Assembly (NCBI RefSeq): GCF_018882085.1 | Contig: NZ_JACVPB010000003.1 | Location: 62,001 to 126,000, forward strand | From: Polynucleobacter sp. AP-Reno-20A-A9 | GTDB taxonomy: Bacteria; Pseudomonadota; Gammaproteobacteria; Burkholderiales; Burkholderiaceae | DNA length: 64,000 nucleotides | Direction of reading: 5' to 3' | Part shown: positions 46,259 through 54,761 of the stretch, in pieces | How the letters are laid out: each line of letters opens with the position of its first letter | How positions within the stretch are numbered: position 1 is the stretch's first letter | Translations under genes and position numbers: made by a program | Notes under the pieces: model-generated | What the model saw: the letters and a program-made list of their open reading frames with translations, nothing else | What the model was told of the DNA's origin: nothing | The model's database searches: none

Positions 46259-46828
46259 TTAGAAACCAAAGCGAGAGCGTAGCCACAACCAGCCCTCATA
46301 CTTCACTGGGTCGTCAGCGCAGGGGCCGATACCGCATTCCAATAGTGTAGATACAAGGTTGCCCAAAACCAAGAGAATGAAAGCAATAATCAAGGCATTA
46401 GCAAACCAGGAGCGAGATCGAACTTCACGGTTTGGCAGCATTAAGAGAATTGCCAAACCCATTAATAGCCCTGTGTAACCAACATAAGCCCAGGTATAAA
46501 AATGCAACTCCAAAAATGTTTTTCCAAATCCTTTATCACCCGGCAGAATATGCAAGAACACCTGGCGAAGAGAAACCATCATTCCGACCAGGCCGCCAAT
46601 GATGCCCCAGCCATAATGAGCTGAGTAAGCGCCACAACGAATATTGAGTACTAAAGCAAAACCAATGATGACAAATCCAACGCGCTGCATTAAGCACAAA
46701 GGACAAGGTAGCTCACCAAAGTAGAGTTGATCTACAAATGCATAAGACAGCATGCCAACAACAGCTAGCAATGCAAGCTGATTACCAAGCGCAGCTAAGG
46801 AAGGTAGAGAATGTTTGCTCACAATCAA
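46259..46828 (-). CDS. DsbB-family quinone reductase with shifted second cysteine pair
   Basis: A 189-residue inner-membrane protein that should re-oxidise DsbA with quinone. The first pair is CPLC (Cys42, Cys45) after helix 1. The second pair is not between helices 3 and 4 as in E. coli DsbB, but after a fifth helix, near the C-terminus (ECGIGPC, Cys165 and Cys170). Five helices would put both pairs in the periplasm. The TTG start at 46828 touches the DUF5993 stop; a GTG at 46822 is an alternative. Probably co-transcribed with DUF5993. Confidence 0.88.
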   Translation of the reverse strand: MIVSKHSLPSLAALGNQLALLAVVGMLSYAFVDQLYFGELPCPLCLMQRVGFVIIGFALVLNIRCGAYSAHYGWGIIGGLVGMMVSLRQVFLHILPGDKGFGKTFLELHFYTWAYVGYTGLLMGLAILLMLPNREVRSRSWFANALIIAFILLVLGNLVSTLLECGIGPCADDPVKYEGWLWLRSRFGF

Positions 46829-46987
46829 TTACAGACTGATGTTGAGATGGTCGGTTGCATGAAAACGGAACCAAACCAGAAGAATGGCAACGGTAATTGC
46901 CAAAACTGTCAGCCCCGCAAGACGCTTCTCAAACCAGACTAAGACAAGTCCGATAAAAGCCGTCAGGAAAGGTAGAAACATATACAT
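46829..46987 (-). CDS. DUF5993-like small membrane protein (52 aa)
   Basis: A short gene upstream of dsbB, abutting it. It reads MYMFLPFLTAFIGLVLVWF, then EKRLAGLTVLAITVAILLVW and FRFHATDHLNISL. Two hydrophobic helices are joined by a basic turn, ending in the HATD-L-L pattern that I associate with DUF5993 proteins next to DsbB genes. A subunit or assembly factor of this DsbB type is plausible. Confidence 0.72.
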   Translation of the reverse strand: MYMFLPFLTAFIGLVLVWFEKRLAGLTVLAITVAILLVWFRFHATDHLNISL

Positions 46988-47074
46988 AAATGAATTCTAG
47001 CGCAGGACACTTTGCTTGTGGTCAATTCTGTAAATTCAGGGCCCGGGGAAAGGTCTTTTGTTTAGAATGTGCTC

Positions 47075-47854
47075 ATGACTACCAGCTACTCCCCGCCCCG
47101 CTTAGATCTTCAGATGGATGGGAATGTGGCACGGGTTACCTTTAATAACCCCGCTGCGCGTAATGCGCTCACTTGGCCAATGTATGAAGAGCTCAAAAGG
47201 ATTTGTGAATCCTTAGCCAAGAATCCTGAAATTCGAGTCGTCATTTTTCGAGGGGCAGGAGATAAAGCATTTGTCTCTGGAAGTGACATTCAGCAGTTTA
47301 TTGACCTCAAAGAGAATGAGGCATATGAAGTTGCAGTTGATTATATTTTCTCCTCGCTGCAACAACTACCCATGCCGACTATTGCCATGATCGAAGGTTT
47401 GGCTGTGGGTAGCGGTTTATTGATGGCAACTTTCTGCGACTTTCGCATCTCAACGCCGGATGCGCGTTTTGGTATACCTGTAGCAAAGACTTTGGGGAAC
47501 TGTTTATCACCAAGTAATCTATCTTGGATCGCAGCGCATCTTGGAGTTCCGACAGTCAAGAGGATGCTACTTACCGCAGAACTCATTAAGGCACCAGAGT
47601 TATTAGCATCAGGCTACTTGCATCAAACAGCAGAACCTTCCGAGATTGTTTCCGTGACAAATGCACTAGCGCAAAAGTTAGCCGCATTAGCGCCAATCAC
47701 GCAAAAAGCCAGCAAGATTGCTTTGGCACGCTTGCTCCAAAGCAATCTTCCAGACTGCACAGAGCTCATGCGAGAAACCTACAACAGCAAAGACTTTAGA
47801 GAGGGTGTGAACGCCTTCCTGGAAGGTCGTCCACCCCAGTGGATTGGGAAATAA
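47075..47854 (+). CDS. Enoyl-CoA hydratase/isomerase-family protein
   Basis: A crotonase-fold enzyme, about 259 residues. The CoA-binding segment AARNALTWPMYEEL and oxyanion-hole regions KAFVSGSDIQQF and IEGLAVGSGLLMATFCDFRI are typical. At the site of the usual catalytic glutamates the sequence reads FGIPVAKTLGNCLS, with no Glu in the normal place. It may therefore not be a true hydratase; other reactions on CoA thioesters are possible. ATG 47075 was chosen over GTG 47069. Single gene. Confidence 0.85.
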   Translation: MTTSYSPPRLDLQMDGNVARVTFNNPAARNALTWPMYEELKRICESLAKNPEIRVVIFRGAGDKAFVSGSDIQQFIDLKENEAYEVAVDYIFSSLQQLPMPTIAMIEGLAVGSGLLMATFCDFRISTPDARFGIPVAKTLGNCLSPSNLSWIAAHLGVPTVKRMLLTAELIKAPELLASGYLHQTAEPSEIVSVTNALAQKLAALAPITQKASKIALARLLQSNLPDCTELMRETYNSKDFREGVNAFLEGRPPQWIGK

Positions 47855-47868
47855 GTAAGGCTGCTGGA

Positions 47869-48921
47869 CTAGCCCTTAGAGTTTAAAAACTCAACCACGA
47901 TTTTCAAAAACTGATCGGGCACTTCAACGTGAGGTACGTGCCCAACATTCTCAATCGGAACTAGCTTTGCATTCGGAATAGCCGCTTGCGCTTTCTTACC
48001 TAACTCCGGGAAGTTACCCAATGCCTTCACTGCCTCTGGTGGAGCAAAGCGTCGACCAAAGACCGTACGGTCCTTTTGGCCAATCACCAATAGCACCGGC
48101 ATCTTCAATTGCGGCAAATCATTGACCACTGGTTTCTCAGCAATCATTTGGTAAGTCAGAACCGAAGTCTTTGCATAAGCAGGATAGTCCGGACCCTTCT
48201 GAACGCGCACGTAGACCTCTACAAACTTTTCATAGCTGGGTTGCCAGTTTGGAAAATAACTCTGTAGAAAACGGCGATAGCTCGCTTCAGTTTGGGCCAT
48301 CTCTAGCTTGAGCAATTCATCATTCTGCTGCGGAGGAATATCCTTGGAGTAATCCTCAAGTCCTAGAGGATTCTCTAGCACTAGCTTTTGGACAGCTTGC
48401 GGATATAGGCGGGAAAAACGAATACCCACCATACCGCCCATTGAGTTAGCTATAACTGAAACCTGCTTGATATTAAGTGACTTCAATAATGCCTGGGTAT
48501 TGGCAGCCAGATCGTCAAAGTGGTAAGCCACATCTGGCTTGGAAGACTTGCCGAAGCCAATCTGATCGGGAGCAATCACTCGATAGCCAGCCTTAGAAAG
48601 ACCGGTAATCGTTGTGGCCCAGTAATCGCTGGAGAAATTCTTTCCATGAAATAACACCACAATACCTTTTTGCTTCCCTAAGGCAGCAACATCCATATAC
48701 ATCATGCTGGCTGGCTGCCCTTGCAAAGAAGTTTTAAATTCTTTGAGCGGGTATGGGTAAGGCAATTTACTTAAGTGCAGATCCAAGGGAGCAGCATCGG
48801 CATAAAGACTTGCGGGTGGAGTTGAAGCGGTTTTCTCAGTGCTAGCACATGAAACCAAAAAAATGGGTGCAGCTATTGTTACAGCAACCAGCAATATTTT
48901 CTTGATAAAACTTGTCATCAA
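47869..48921 (-). CDS. Alpha/beta hydrolase, predicted lipoprotein
   Basis: A 350-residue hydrolase. A lipoprotein signal (FLVSC, Cys25) would anchor it in the envelope. The fold is standard: oxyanion loop VLFHGKNFSSDYW, nucleophile elbow GNSMGG, Asp in GQKDRT and His in GHVPHVEVPD. The catalytic triad is complete. It precedes a FAH-family hydrolase on the same strand by 18 bases. The substrate is unknown; context suggests ester or diketone breakdown. Confidence 0.88.
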   Translation of the reverse strand: MMTSFIKKILLVAVTIAAPIFLVSCASTEKTASTPPASLYADAAPLDLHLSKLPYPYPLKEFKTSLQGQPASMMYMDVAALGKQKGIVVLFHGKNFSSDYWATTITGLSKAGYRVIAPDQIGFGKSSKPDVAYHFDDLAANTQALLKSLNIKQVSVIANSMGGMVGIRFSRLYPQAVQKLVLENPLGLEDYSKDIPPQQNDELLKLEMAQTEASYRRFLQSYFPNWQPSYEKFVEVYVRVQKGPDYPAYAKTSVLTYQMIAEKPVVNDLPQLKMPVLLVIGQKDRTVFGRRFAPPEAVKALGNFPELGKKAQAAIPNAKLVPIENVGHVPHVEVPDQFLKIVVEFLNSKG

Positions 48922-48939
48922 TCCGACCTTCTTTTTTAT

Positions 48940-49632
48940 TTAGAGAATTTTTGTTTTTAAGTTTGGTAAGCCGGCAACACTACCCTCGAGTACATCGCCC
49001 TTTTTAACTGGCCCGACTCCTGCTGGAGTGCCAGAGTAAATTAAGTCGCCCGGTTCTAAGGTAAATAAGGTAGATAAATATGCAATCGTGTCAGGAACAT
49101 TCCAGATTAGCTGATTGAGATCGCCCTCTTGACGAACTTCACCATTCACTAAAAGCTTAACGGCACCACTGGCAGGATGGCCGCATTGACTCGCTGGCGT
49201 GATCTCACCACAAGGAGCGGATTGATCAAATGCTTTACCAGTGTCCCAAGGGCGCCCCATCTTCTTGGCCTCGCCCTGTAGATCACGTCGAGTCATATCC
49301 AAGCCAACTCCGTAGCCATACACATGCTCTAGGGCTTTATCTGCAGCAATATTTGCGCCGCCTTTACCAATGGCAACCACCATTTCAATTTCGTGATGAA
49401 CATCCTTCGATAAACTTGGGTAAGCCATATCTTTACCATCGGTCACGATCGAATTGGCAGGCTTCATAAAGAAGAATGGCGGCTCACGATCGGGATCATG
49501 ACCCATCTCACGCGCATGATCGGCGTAATTTCTACCAACGCAGTAAATGCGATTCACGGCAAAGCGACGAGTATCGCCAGTCACAGGCAATGAAATCACT
49601 GGAGGTGGATCAATCACAAATGCTGAAGACAT
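48940..49632 (-). CDS. Fumarylacetoacetate hydrolase-family protein (fumarylpyruvate hydrolase-like)
   Basis: A 230-residue cytoplasmic enzyme of the FAH fold. IYCVGRNYADHAREMG begins the fold, HHEIEMVVAIGKGG supplies the metal-binding glutamates, and LEPGDLIYSGTPAGVGPV is the conserved C-terminal loop. The short length and FFFMKPANSIV are like FAHD1/YcgM and fumarylpyruvate hydrolases, which cleave acylpyruvates. It is in an apparent operon with the lipoprotein hydrolase. Confidence 0.9.
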   Translation of the reverse strand: MSSAFVIDPPPVISLPVTGDTRRFAVNRIYCVGRNYADHAREMGHDPDREPPFFFMKPANSIVTDGKDMAYPSLSKDVHHEIEMVVAIGKGGANIAADKALEHVYGYGVGLDMTRRDLQGEAKKMGRPWDTGKAFDQSAPCGEITPASQCGHPASGAVKLLVNGEVRQEGDLNQLIWNVPDTIAYLSTLFTLEPGDLIYSGTPAGVGPVKKGDVLEGSVAGLPNLKTKIL

Positions 49633-49667
49633 AAAAACCTTTCTAGGAATTTTGATGAATAAGGGGT

Positions 49668-49949
49668 TTATTTCTGATGTTTAGAAGTATGACGCAATTT
49701 CAACGATAGGATGCTGAGCGCCAAGGCAAAGGTCAGCGCATTGGCCAAAATGAGGGGCCACTTTTCAATAATGAGGCCATAAACCAGCCACAAACCCACT
49801 CCCACCGTAAATAAGGAATACATCCCCAAGGAAATGCCCGAGAGGTCTCTGGTGCGCCAAGACTGTATTGCCTGCGGCAAAAAGGCAATGGTGGTCAAGA
49901 ATGCAGCGCAATATCCAATAATCTCTATTTGGTGGGGCTCTAGGTTCAT
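49668..49949 (-). CDS. SemiSWEET-type PQ-loop transporter
   Basis: A 93-residue protein with three helices. The PQ motif is present in LTTIAFLPQAIQSWRTRDLS, followed by GISLGMYSLFTVGVGLWLVY. SemiSWEETs work as dimers and let sugars pass along their gradient. It is followed on the same strand by the FAH gene, 35 bases further on. Substrate not assignable. Confidence 0.9.
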   Translation of the reverse strand: MNLEPHQIEIIGYCAAFLTTIAFLPQAIQSWRTRDLSGISLGMYSLFTVGVGLWLVYGLIIEKWPLILANALTFALALSILSLKLRHTSKHQK

Positions 49950-50055
49950 TTCTTCATTGTAATAAGGGAAATTTGCAGTTCATTGACGCAGCGCATGAAT
50001 TTTTAATCTGTAGATAATAGAAAATCGTAACTCAACCCACCACTAAAAATACAAA

Positions 50056-51057
50056 ATGAGACAACACCTAATTCGAGGCTTTGGCCTACTACTTTGCAGT
50101 AGCCTGATTTCTGCTCCACTGCTAGCGCAAACTAATAGCTCTGCAATTAAAAACTACCCTGACAAGCCTATTAAGCTGGTCATTCCATACCCACCAGGTG
50201 GTGCTACCGATGTGATTGGACGCATCATGGCACAAGAACTCTCTAAGTCACTAAACCAGCAAGTGGTTCCTGATAATCGCGCAGGCGATAGCGGCAATAT
50301 TGGTGCCGATATGGTTGCCAAGTCTCCTGCTGATGGCTATACGCTGTTAATGGGCGCCCTGACCTCGCACTCTATCAACGCAAATCTTGATAAAGATAAG
50401 ATTCGATACAACCTTGAAAAAGATTTCACACCAGTGGACGTGGTAGGAGTAGTGCCTCTGGTTTTTGTAGTGAACCCTTCAGTACCCGTCAAGAATATGA
50501 AAGAGTTCATTGCCTACGCAAAAGCAAACCCAGGAAAACTCACTTTCGCCTCATCCGGAGCTGGTGCCCCACAACGTCTTGCAATGGAAATGTTTCGTTA
50601 TCAACTAGGCTTGGACCTGTTGCATGTGCCTTACAAAGGCAGTGGTCCTGCTATGACCGATCTAGTGGGCGGACAAGTGCTCACAATGTCTGAGACGGTT
50701 CCAGCGGCTCTGCAATTTATTCAAGCAGGCCAGTTAAGACCACTAGCTGTGACAACTGCTAAGCGCATTAGTCAATTGCCGGATGTGCCAACCGTGACTG
50801 AAGCCACTGGCCTTCCTAACTTTGATGTGGTGAGTATGTTTGGTATTTTGGCTCCAGCAGGAACACCTAAGCCAATCATCGATAAGCTCAGCGCAAATAT
50901 TAAGGTTATTTTGCAGCGTCCCGAAGTACAAGAACGTATGCTGGCAGCAGGCGTCTATGTGAACTACCTTTCACCTGCAGATTCCAGCAAGCGCATTACA
51001 CGCGAAATGAATATGTGGAGCAAGGTCATTAAAGACGCCAACATTAAGCCTGATTAA
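50056..51057 (+). CDS. Bug/TctC-family periplasmic solute receptor
   Basis: A 333-residue binding protein with a Sec signal ending at PLLAQ. Family motifs: YPDKPIKLVIPYPPGGATD, GNIGADMVAKSPADGY and VPYKGSGPAMTDLVGGQV. Single plus-strand gene facing an outer-membrane protein gene on the opposite strand. Ligand unknown; small organic acids are usual. Confidence 0.93.
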   Translation: MRQHLIRGFGLLLCSSLISAPLLAQTNSSAIKNYPDKPIKLVIPYPPGGATDVIGRIMAQELSKSLNQQVVPDNRAGDSGNIGADMVAKSPADGYTLLMGALTSHSINANLDKDKIRYNLEKDFTPVDVVGVVPLVFVVNPSVPVKNMKEFIAYAKANPGKLTFASSGAGAPQRLAMEMFRYQLGLDLLHVPYKGSGPAMTDLVGGQVLTMSETVPAALQFIQAGQLRPLAVTTAKRISQLPDVPTVTEATGLPNFDVVSMFGILAPAGTPKPIIDKLSANIKVILQRPEVQERMLAAGVYVNYLSPADSSKRITREMNMWSKVIKDANIKPD

Positions 51058-51068
51058 GGCTAATGGCG

Positions 51069-51884
51069 TTAATTGAATGGAATGGAAAAAATCGCTTTAA
51101 GCGTTAACGAATCCGTACTGTTAGAGAAGCCCTTACCTACCCCAGCCTGAAAAGAAATTGGTTTGCCTTCGTAGTACATCATCAAAAAACCCAGTTGCTG
51201 GGTATTTTGATAATTAATGGGCTGACCAAGTTGATTCAGGTTGGAGTAATACTCCACCCCCAACGCTAACTCAGGCATCACTTCTCTAGACAAGCGAGTT
51301 GCTGTAGAAAAATATGGCGATTGATGTATGTAAGGCTGCGAGAGCGGCATTTCCACAATTGGATTAAACGAGAAAAGCCACTCATCAAAATGCTTACCAA
51401 TAATGAAACGTATTTCGCTGTTGTATCTAGACTCATCAAACTGTGGTTGTACGTTGGATAACTCTAGATTTGCACCAGCAAAGAAAGAATCCCCTTTATC
51501 TTCGCGAATTGGCAACCATTTCATGCGCACCTTAGTGGCAGCATATTGAAACTTGTTGTCGTAGCTCACATAAGAGATATATAAGCCAGCTTCTAAATCG
51601 TGGCCTAGCCCATATGCAAACTCTGGGGTCACCCGCACACCGTTGTTGCTCATCACCTCTCCTGGATAGGAGGGGCTTTGAATGCCTCGTGGAGTGCTGT
51701 TTAAATGCACCTCTAAACTTGCTTCGCCCTTGGCATTAATTTCATCGTCGTAAACCTGAATCTCATCCTGCAGAGCCGCTATACCGATCGATGGCGAGAG
51801 GATTAATGCGGTTAATAGAAGCCCCTGAGCGAGCGTTTTCTTGAAGGGGCGAGCTTGCATCTGCATGATGCGTGAGTTTAACAA
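51069..51884 (-). CDS. Predicted outer-membrane beta-barrel protein
   Basis: Up to 271 residues. A signal peptide (LLLTALILSPSIGIAALQ) is followed by alternating strands such as LEAGLYISYVSYDN and FSFNPIVEMPL, and the C-terminus is IFSIPFN. Nothing identifies a family. Start TTG 51884 is the longest frame; ATG 51866 or 51860 are likelier. It follows the exported class II aldolase by 3 bases and the Bug receptor before it, so it may be the outer-membrane entry of the same uptake module. Confidence 0.65.
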   Translation of the reverse strand: MLNSRIMQMQARPFKKTLAQGLLLTALILSPSIGIAALQDEIQVYDDEINAKGEASLEVHLNSTPRGIQSPSYPGEVMSNNGVRVTPEFAYGLGHDLEAGLYISYVSYDNKFQYAATKVRMKWLPIREDKGDSFFAGANLELSNVQPQFDESRYNSEIRFIIGKHFDEWLFSFNPIVEMPLSQPYIHQSPYFSTATRLSREVMPELALGVEYYSNLNQLGQPINYQNTQQLGFLMMYYEGKPISFQAGVGKGFSNSTDSLTLKAIFSIPFN

Positions 51885-51887
51885 GGA

Positions 51888-52685
51888 TTAGGGTTTTTTG
51901 ACGCGCTCACTCCAAAGCTGCCATGGGCGTCCAATGGTTTTCTCAATCGTTTCCTGCGAAGCGATAGCCTCACCAGGACTAAGGTACTGCACCTGCCCCA
52001 TCTTCATTGCTTCAGACTGAATGCTCGCATTCTGAATTGCGTACACCGTCCTAAAGACTGCTTTCTTGATGGAGTCTGCGCCTGCAGCATATCCGTGGCC
52101 ACGCATCAAAACAAAATATTGCAAACCCATGGTTTTGGATAAAGCATCGCCCAAATCTCCACTGCTAACAAACATATCCGTATCAGGATTTGGCTTAGCA
52201 AAATTTCGGATTTCGAAGACAGGTGCACCCTCACCCAAAAATGCACTCATGTGATAAACAGGCTTGAGTGTGATACCTGTTAATCCATACGGCAGAATGG
52301 GTGCGGCATGACCATGGATAACTGAATTAATATCTGGGCGATTTTTTAGAATGCCGCTGTGAATAAAGCGCTCTCCATATGCCACTCGCGTATCGCCATT
52401 TAAAGCTTTGCCATTCATATCAAATTCCATGATGTCTTCAACTTTAACAACCGATGGAGCAACACTTCTTGCCAGAAAGAAGGTGTTGGGATTAACTGGA
52501 TTACGAACACTAATGTGGCCATAGCCATCTACTGCATTTTGGTCATACAAAATATGGTTTGCTAAAACAAGCTCCTCAATCGCGGTCTTGACTGCTGGAT
52601 TTTGATCCATTTGCTCCTGAACGGTTGCGGCATTTACTTGGGAAAAAAGTAGAATCAGAAAGGACGAAAATAATTTATTTTTCAT
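51888..52685 (-). CDS. Class II aldolase/adducin-family protein with signal peptide
   Basis: A 265-residue enzyme of the zinc-dependent class II aldolase fold. The zinc ligands are visible in VIHGHAAPILPYG (two His) and MRGHGYAAGA (third His), and YGERFIHSGIL holds a catalytic-type Glu. Unusually it begins with a Sec signal (FSSFLILLFSQVNA then AT), so it should act in the periplasm, where such aldolases are rare. It starts at the last base of the Bug receptor gene and precedes a beta-barrel gene, forming a three-gene unit. Confidence 0.85.
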   Translation of the reverse strand: MKNKLFSSFLILLFSQVNAATVQEQMDQNPAVKTAIEELVLANHILYDQNAVDGYGHISVRNPVNPNTFFLARSVAPSVVKVEDIMEFDMNGKALNGDTRVAYGERFIHSGILKNRPDINSVIHGHAAPILPYGLTGITLKPVYHMSAFLGEGAPVFEIRNFAKPNPDTDMFVSSGDLGDALSKTMGLQYFVLMRGHGYAAGADSIKKAVFRTVYAIQNASIQSEAMKMGQVQYLSPGEAIASQETIEKTIGRPWQLWSERVKKP

Positions 52686-53683
52686 TACTCAACCTTGCCA
52701 ATTTTTCTCACAACTTCACCCATCTGGGTGGATTCCTTATCCCAGTAAGTCTTAAATTCAGGCGCATCCATATATTGAATTGGACTTCCCGCTCCATTGA
52801 TCACAGCGCGCACCCGCTCATCATTCGCAGCCTGCCTTGCAGCTTCACGCAACTTATTAGTAATGTAGTCAGGGGTTGCGCTGGGCACAAATAAACCAGC
52901 CCACTGAGAGAACTCAACCTTGACGCCCATTTCCTTAAAACTAGGTACTTCAGGCATGCTGGCTAACCTGCCATCACCCCAATGAGCCAATGCGCGAACT
53001 TTGCCCGCCTTCATTTGCTGAACGATTGATGAAGGTCCAGTTGCAATCGCATCTACTTGCCCACCTAATAAACCCACAATCGCTGGCCCTGCACCTGTAT
53101 ACGGAATATGAACCATATAGAACTTCTCGGAAGACTTGAGCATCTCCATTGGTACATGCATTGTTCCGTAATTACCCGACGATCCAAAATTGTATTTGCC
53201 AGGATTGGCTCGCATGGCCGCTACAAAAGATTTGTAATCTTTCCACGGGCTATCTGCCCTCACTACTAAAACTGTTGGATCCGCAGTAAAGCGTGCAATC
53301 GGCTTAAGTTGATTGAGCTGAAAAGATTGGTCTCTGCCCACCACTTTATCTGCCTCTGGAATAATTGAAATAGACGATAGGGCCATCAAAATCGTATACC
53401 CATCAGGTTTTGCTCTAGCTACTGCTGCCATGCCAATGCCACCACCGGCCCCAGCTTTATTTTCTACAATCACTGGCTGACCCAAGCTACGAGAAAGTGC
53501 CTCAGCAACGGGCCTGCCTACCGTATCAGCAACCCCACCCGGTGGGAATGGCACAACCATAGTGATGGGCTTTGTAGGCCAGGGTTCTGGTGCCTGCGCA
53601 AAAGCGCCCAGAGAGGCCAAGCAAGCGCATAAAAAGGCTAAGGCAGTGGCAAATGAATATTTTTGTCTCATTTTTTGTCTCAA
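52685..53683 (-). CDS. Bug/TctC-family periplasmic solute receptor
   Basis: A 332-residue binding protein. Sec signal ends at GAFAQ; motifs WPTKPITMVVPFPPGGVAD, NKAGAGGGIGMAAVARAKPD and VPYTGAGPAIVGLLGGQVD-like IPYTGAGPAIVGLL. It is the first gene of the minus-strand unit with the exported aldolase and beta-barrel gene (1-base overlap with the aldolase), so its ligand is probably the aldolase substrate or product. The FAH gene at 53785 diverges from it, with 101 bases between. Confidence 0.92.
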   Translation of the reverse strand: MRQKMRQKYSFATALAFLCACLASLGAFAQAPEPWPTKPITMVVPFPPGGVADTVGRPVAEALSRSLGQPVIVENKAGAGGGIGMAAVARAKPDGYTILMALSSISIIPEADKVVGRDQSFQLNQLKPIARFTADPTVLVVRADSPWKDYKSFVAAMRANPGKYNFGSSGNYGTMHVPMEMLKSSEKFYMVHIPYTGAGPAIVGLLGGQVDAIATGPSSIVQQMKAGKVRALAHWGDGRLASMPEVPSFKEMGVKVEFSQWAGLFVPSATPDYITNKLREAARQAANDERVRAVINGAGSPIQYMDAPEFKTYWDKESTQMGEVVRKIGKVE

Positions 53684-53784
53684 ATACGTAAATTAGTTAT
53701 TATTTATGCTCTTTATCCTACTACAAGATTCATCACAATAAACAGGGGTTAGCGTAGACAAAACCCCAGCCGGAGATAGTAATC

Positions 53785-54672
53785 ATGAGATATGCCGCAT
53801 TTGTTTTAGCCAAAGAACCCGCCAAAACTCGCGTCGGAATTGTGTCTGCTGATGGTGAGACAGTTCAAGAGCTCGATTTAGGCGTTGACGTTAGTGAAGA
53901 TGGCATTGTTGCCATTCTCAAATCTGACCTCGCGGGCAAGCTCCCAAAACCTACTGTCACGCATGCATTTAGCGATATCCGTCTGCTCGCTCCAGTGCCT
54001 AGACCGCGCCGCAATATTTTCTGCGTCGGTAAAAATTATCACGAGCATGCTAAAGAATTTTCCAATAGCGGATTTGATGGTAGCGCCAAACCAGGTGAAG
54101 ATATTCCAAGCCATGCAATCTTCTTCACAAAGCCACCTGAGTCTGTAACTGGACCCAATACTAACGTCATCATTCCCACTGCCGTATCAACCTGCATTGA
54201 TTACGAAGCGGAACTCACTATTGTGATTGGCAAAGGCGGCAAAGGTATTAGCGAAGCGGATGCCATGAAGCATGTCTGGGGCTATACCGCCATCAATGAC
54301 GTAACTGCGCGCGATTGGCAGCATAGACATAAACAATGGTTTTTAGGTAAAAGCTTTGACACGTTTTGCCCTATGGGCCCCTGGGTAGTGACAGCTGATG
54401 AAGTTGATGCTGAAGATATTGCCGTTAAGTGTTGGGTCAATGGTGAATTACGCCAAAACTCTAATACCAAAGATCTAATTTTTGATATCCCTAATATGAT
54501 CGCTACGGTCTCTGCTGGTATCACCCTATACCCAGGAGATCTGATTGCCACTGGAACTCCGGTCGGCGTTGGTATCGGCTTTAAACCCCCCAAGTACTTG
54601 GTGAATGGCGATGTTGTAGTGGTTGAGATGGGCGGCATTGGAAAGCTGGAGAACACTTTTATTGCTGAGTAA
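53785..54672 (+). CDS. Fumarylacetoacetate hydrolase-family protein
   Basis: A 295-residue cytoplasmic FAH-fold enzyme. The N-terminal beta region (about 1-70) precedes NIFCVGKNYHEHAKEF, the metal site DYEAELTIVIGKGG, YTAINDVTARDWQ and the loop LYPGDLIATGTPVGVG. Length and motifs fit the acylpyruvase or 2-keto-3-deoxy acid dehydratase groups; substrate unassigned. Divergent from the Bug-aldolase unit and followed by a terminator. Confidence 0.9.
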   Translation: MRYAAFVLAKEPAKTRVGIVSADGETVQELDLGVDVSEDGIVAILKSDLAGKLPKPTVTHAFSDIRLLAPVPRPRRNIFCVGKNYHEHAKEFSNSGFDGSAKPGEDIPSHAIFFTKPPESVTGPNTNVIIPTAVSTCIDYEAELTIVIGKGGKGISEADAMKHVWGYTAINDVTARDWQHRHKQWFLGKSFDTFCPMGPWVVTADEVDAEDIAVKCWVNGELRQNSNTKDLIFDIPNMIATVSAGITLYPGDLIATGTPVGVGIGFKPPKYLVNGDVVVVEMGGIGKLENTFIAE

Positions 54673-54712
54673 AGCGGGTTAAGCATTTTAAAAACACTAG
54701 CCACTGATAAGA

Positions 54713-54740
54713 AAAGCCACCCTAGGGTGGCTTTCTTTTT
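54713..54740 (+). terminator. Rho-independent terminator
   Basis: AAAGCCACCC (54713-54722) pairs with GGGTGGCTTT (54725-54734) and a T-rich run follows. A mirrored A-run suggests it also ends the minus-strand gene 54762-55805. Confidence 0.9.
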
Positions 54741-54761
54741 GATAAAAAAACTCTAGAGTGA

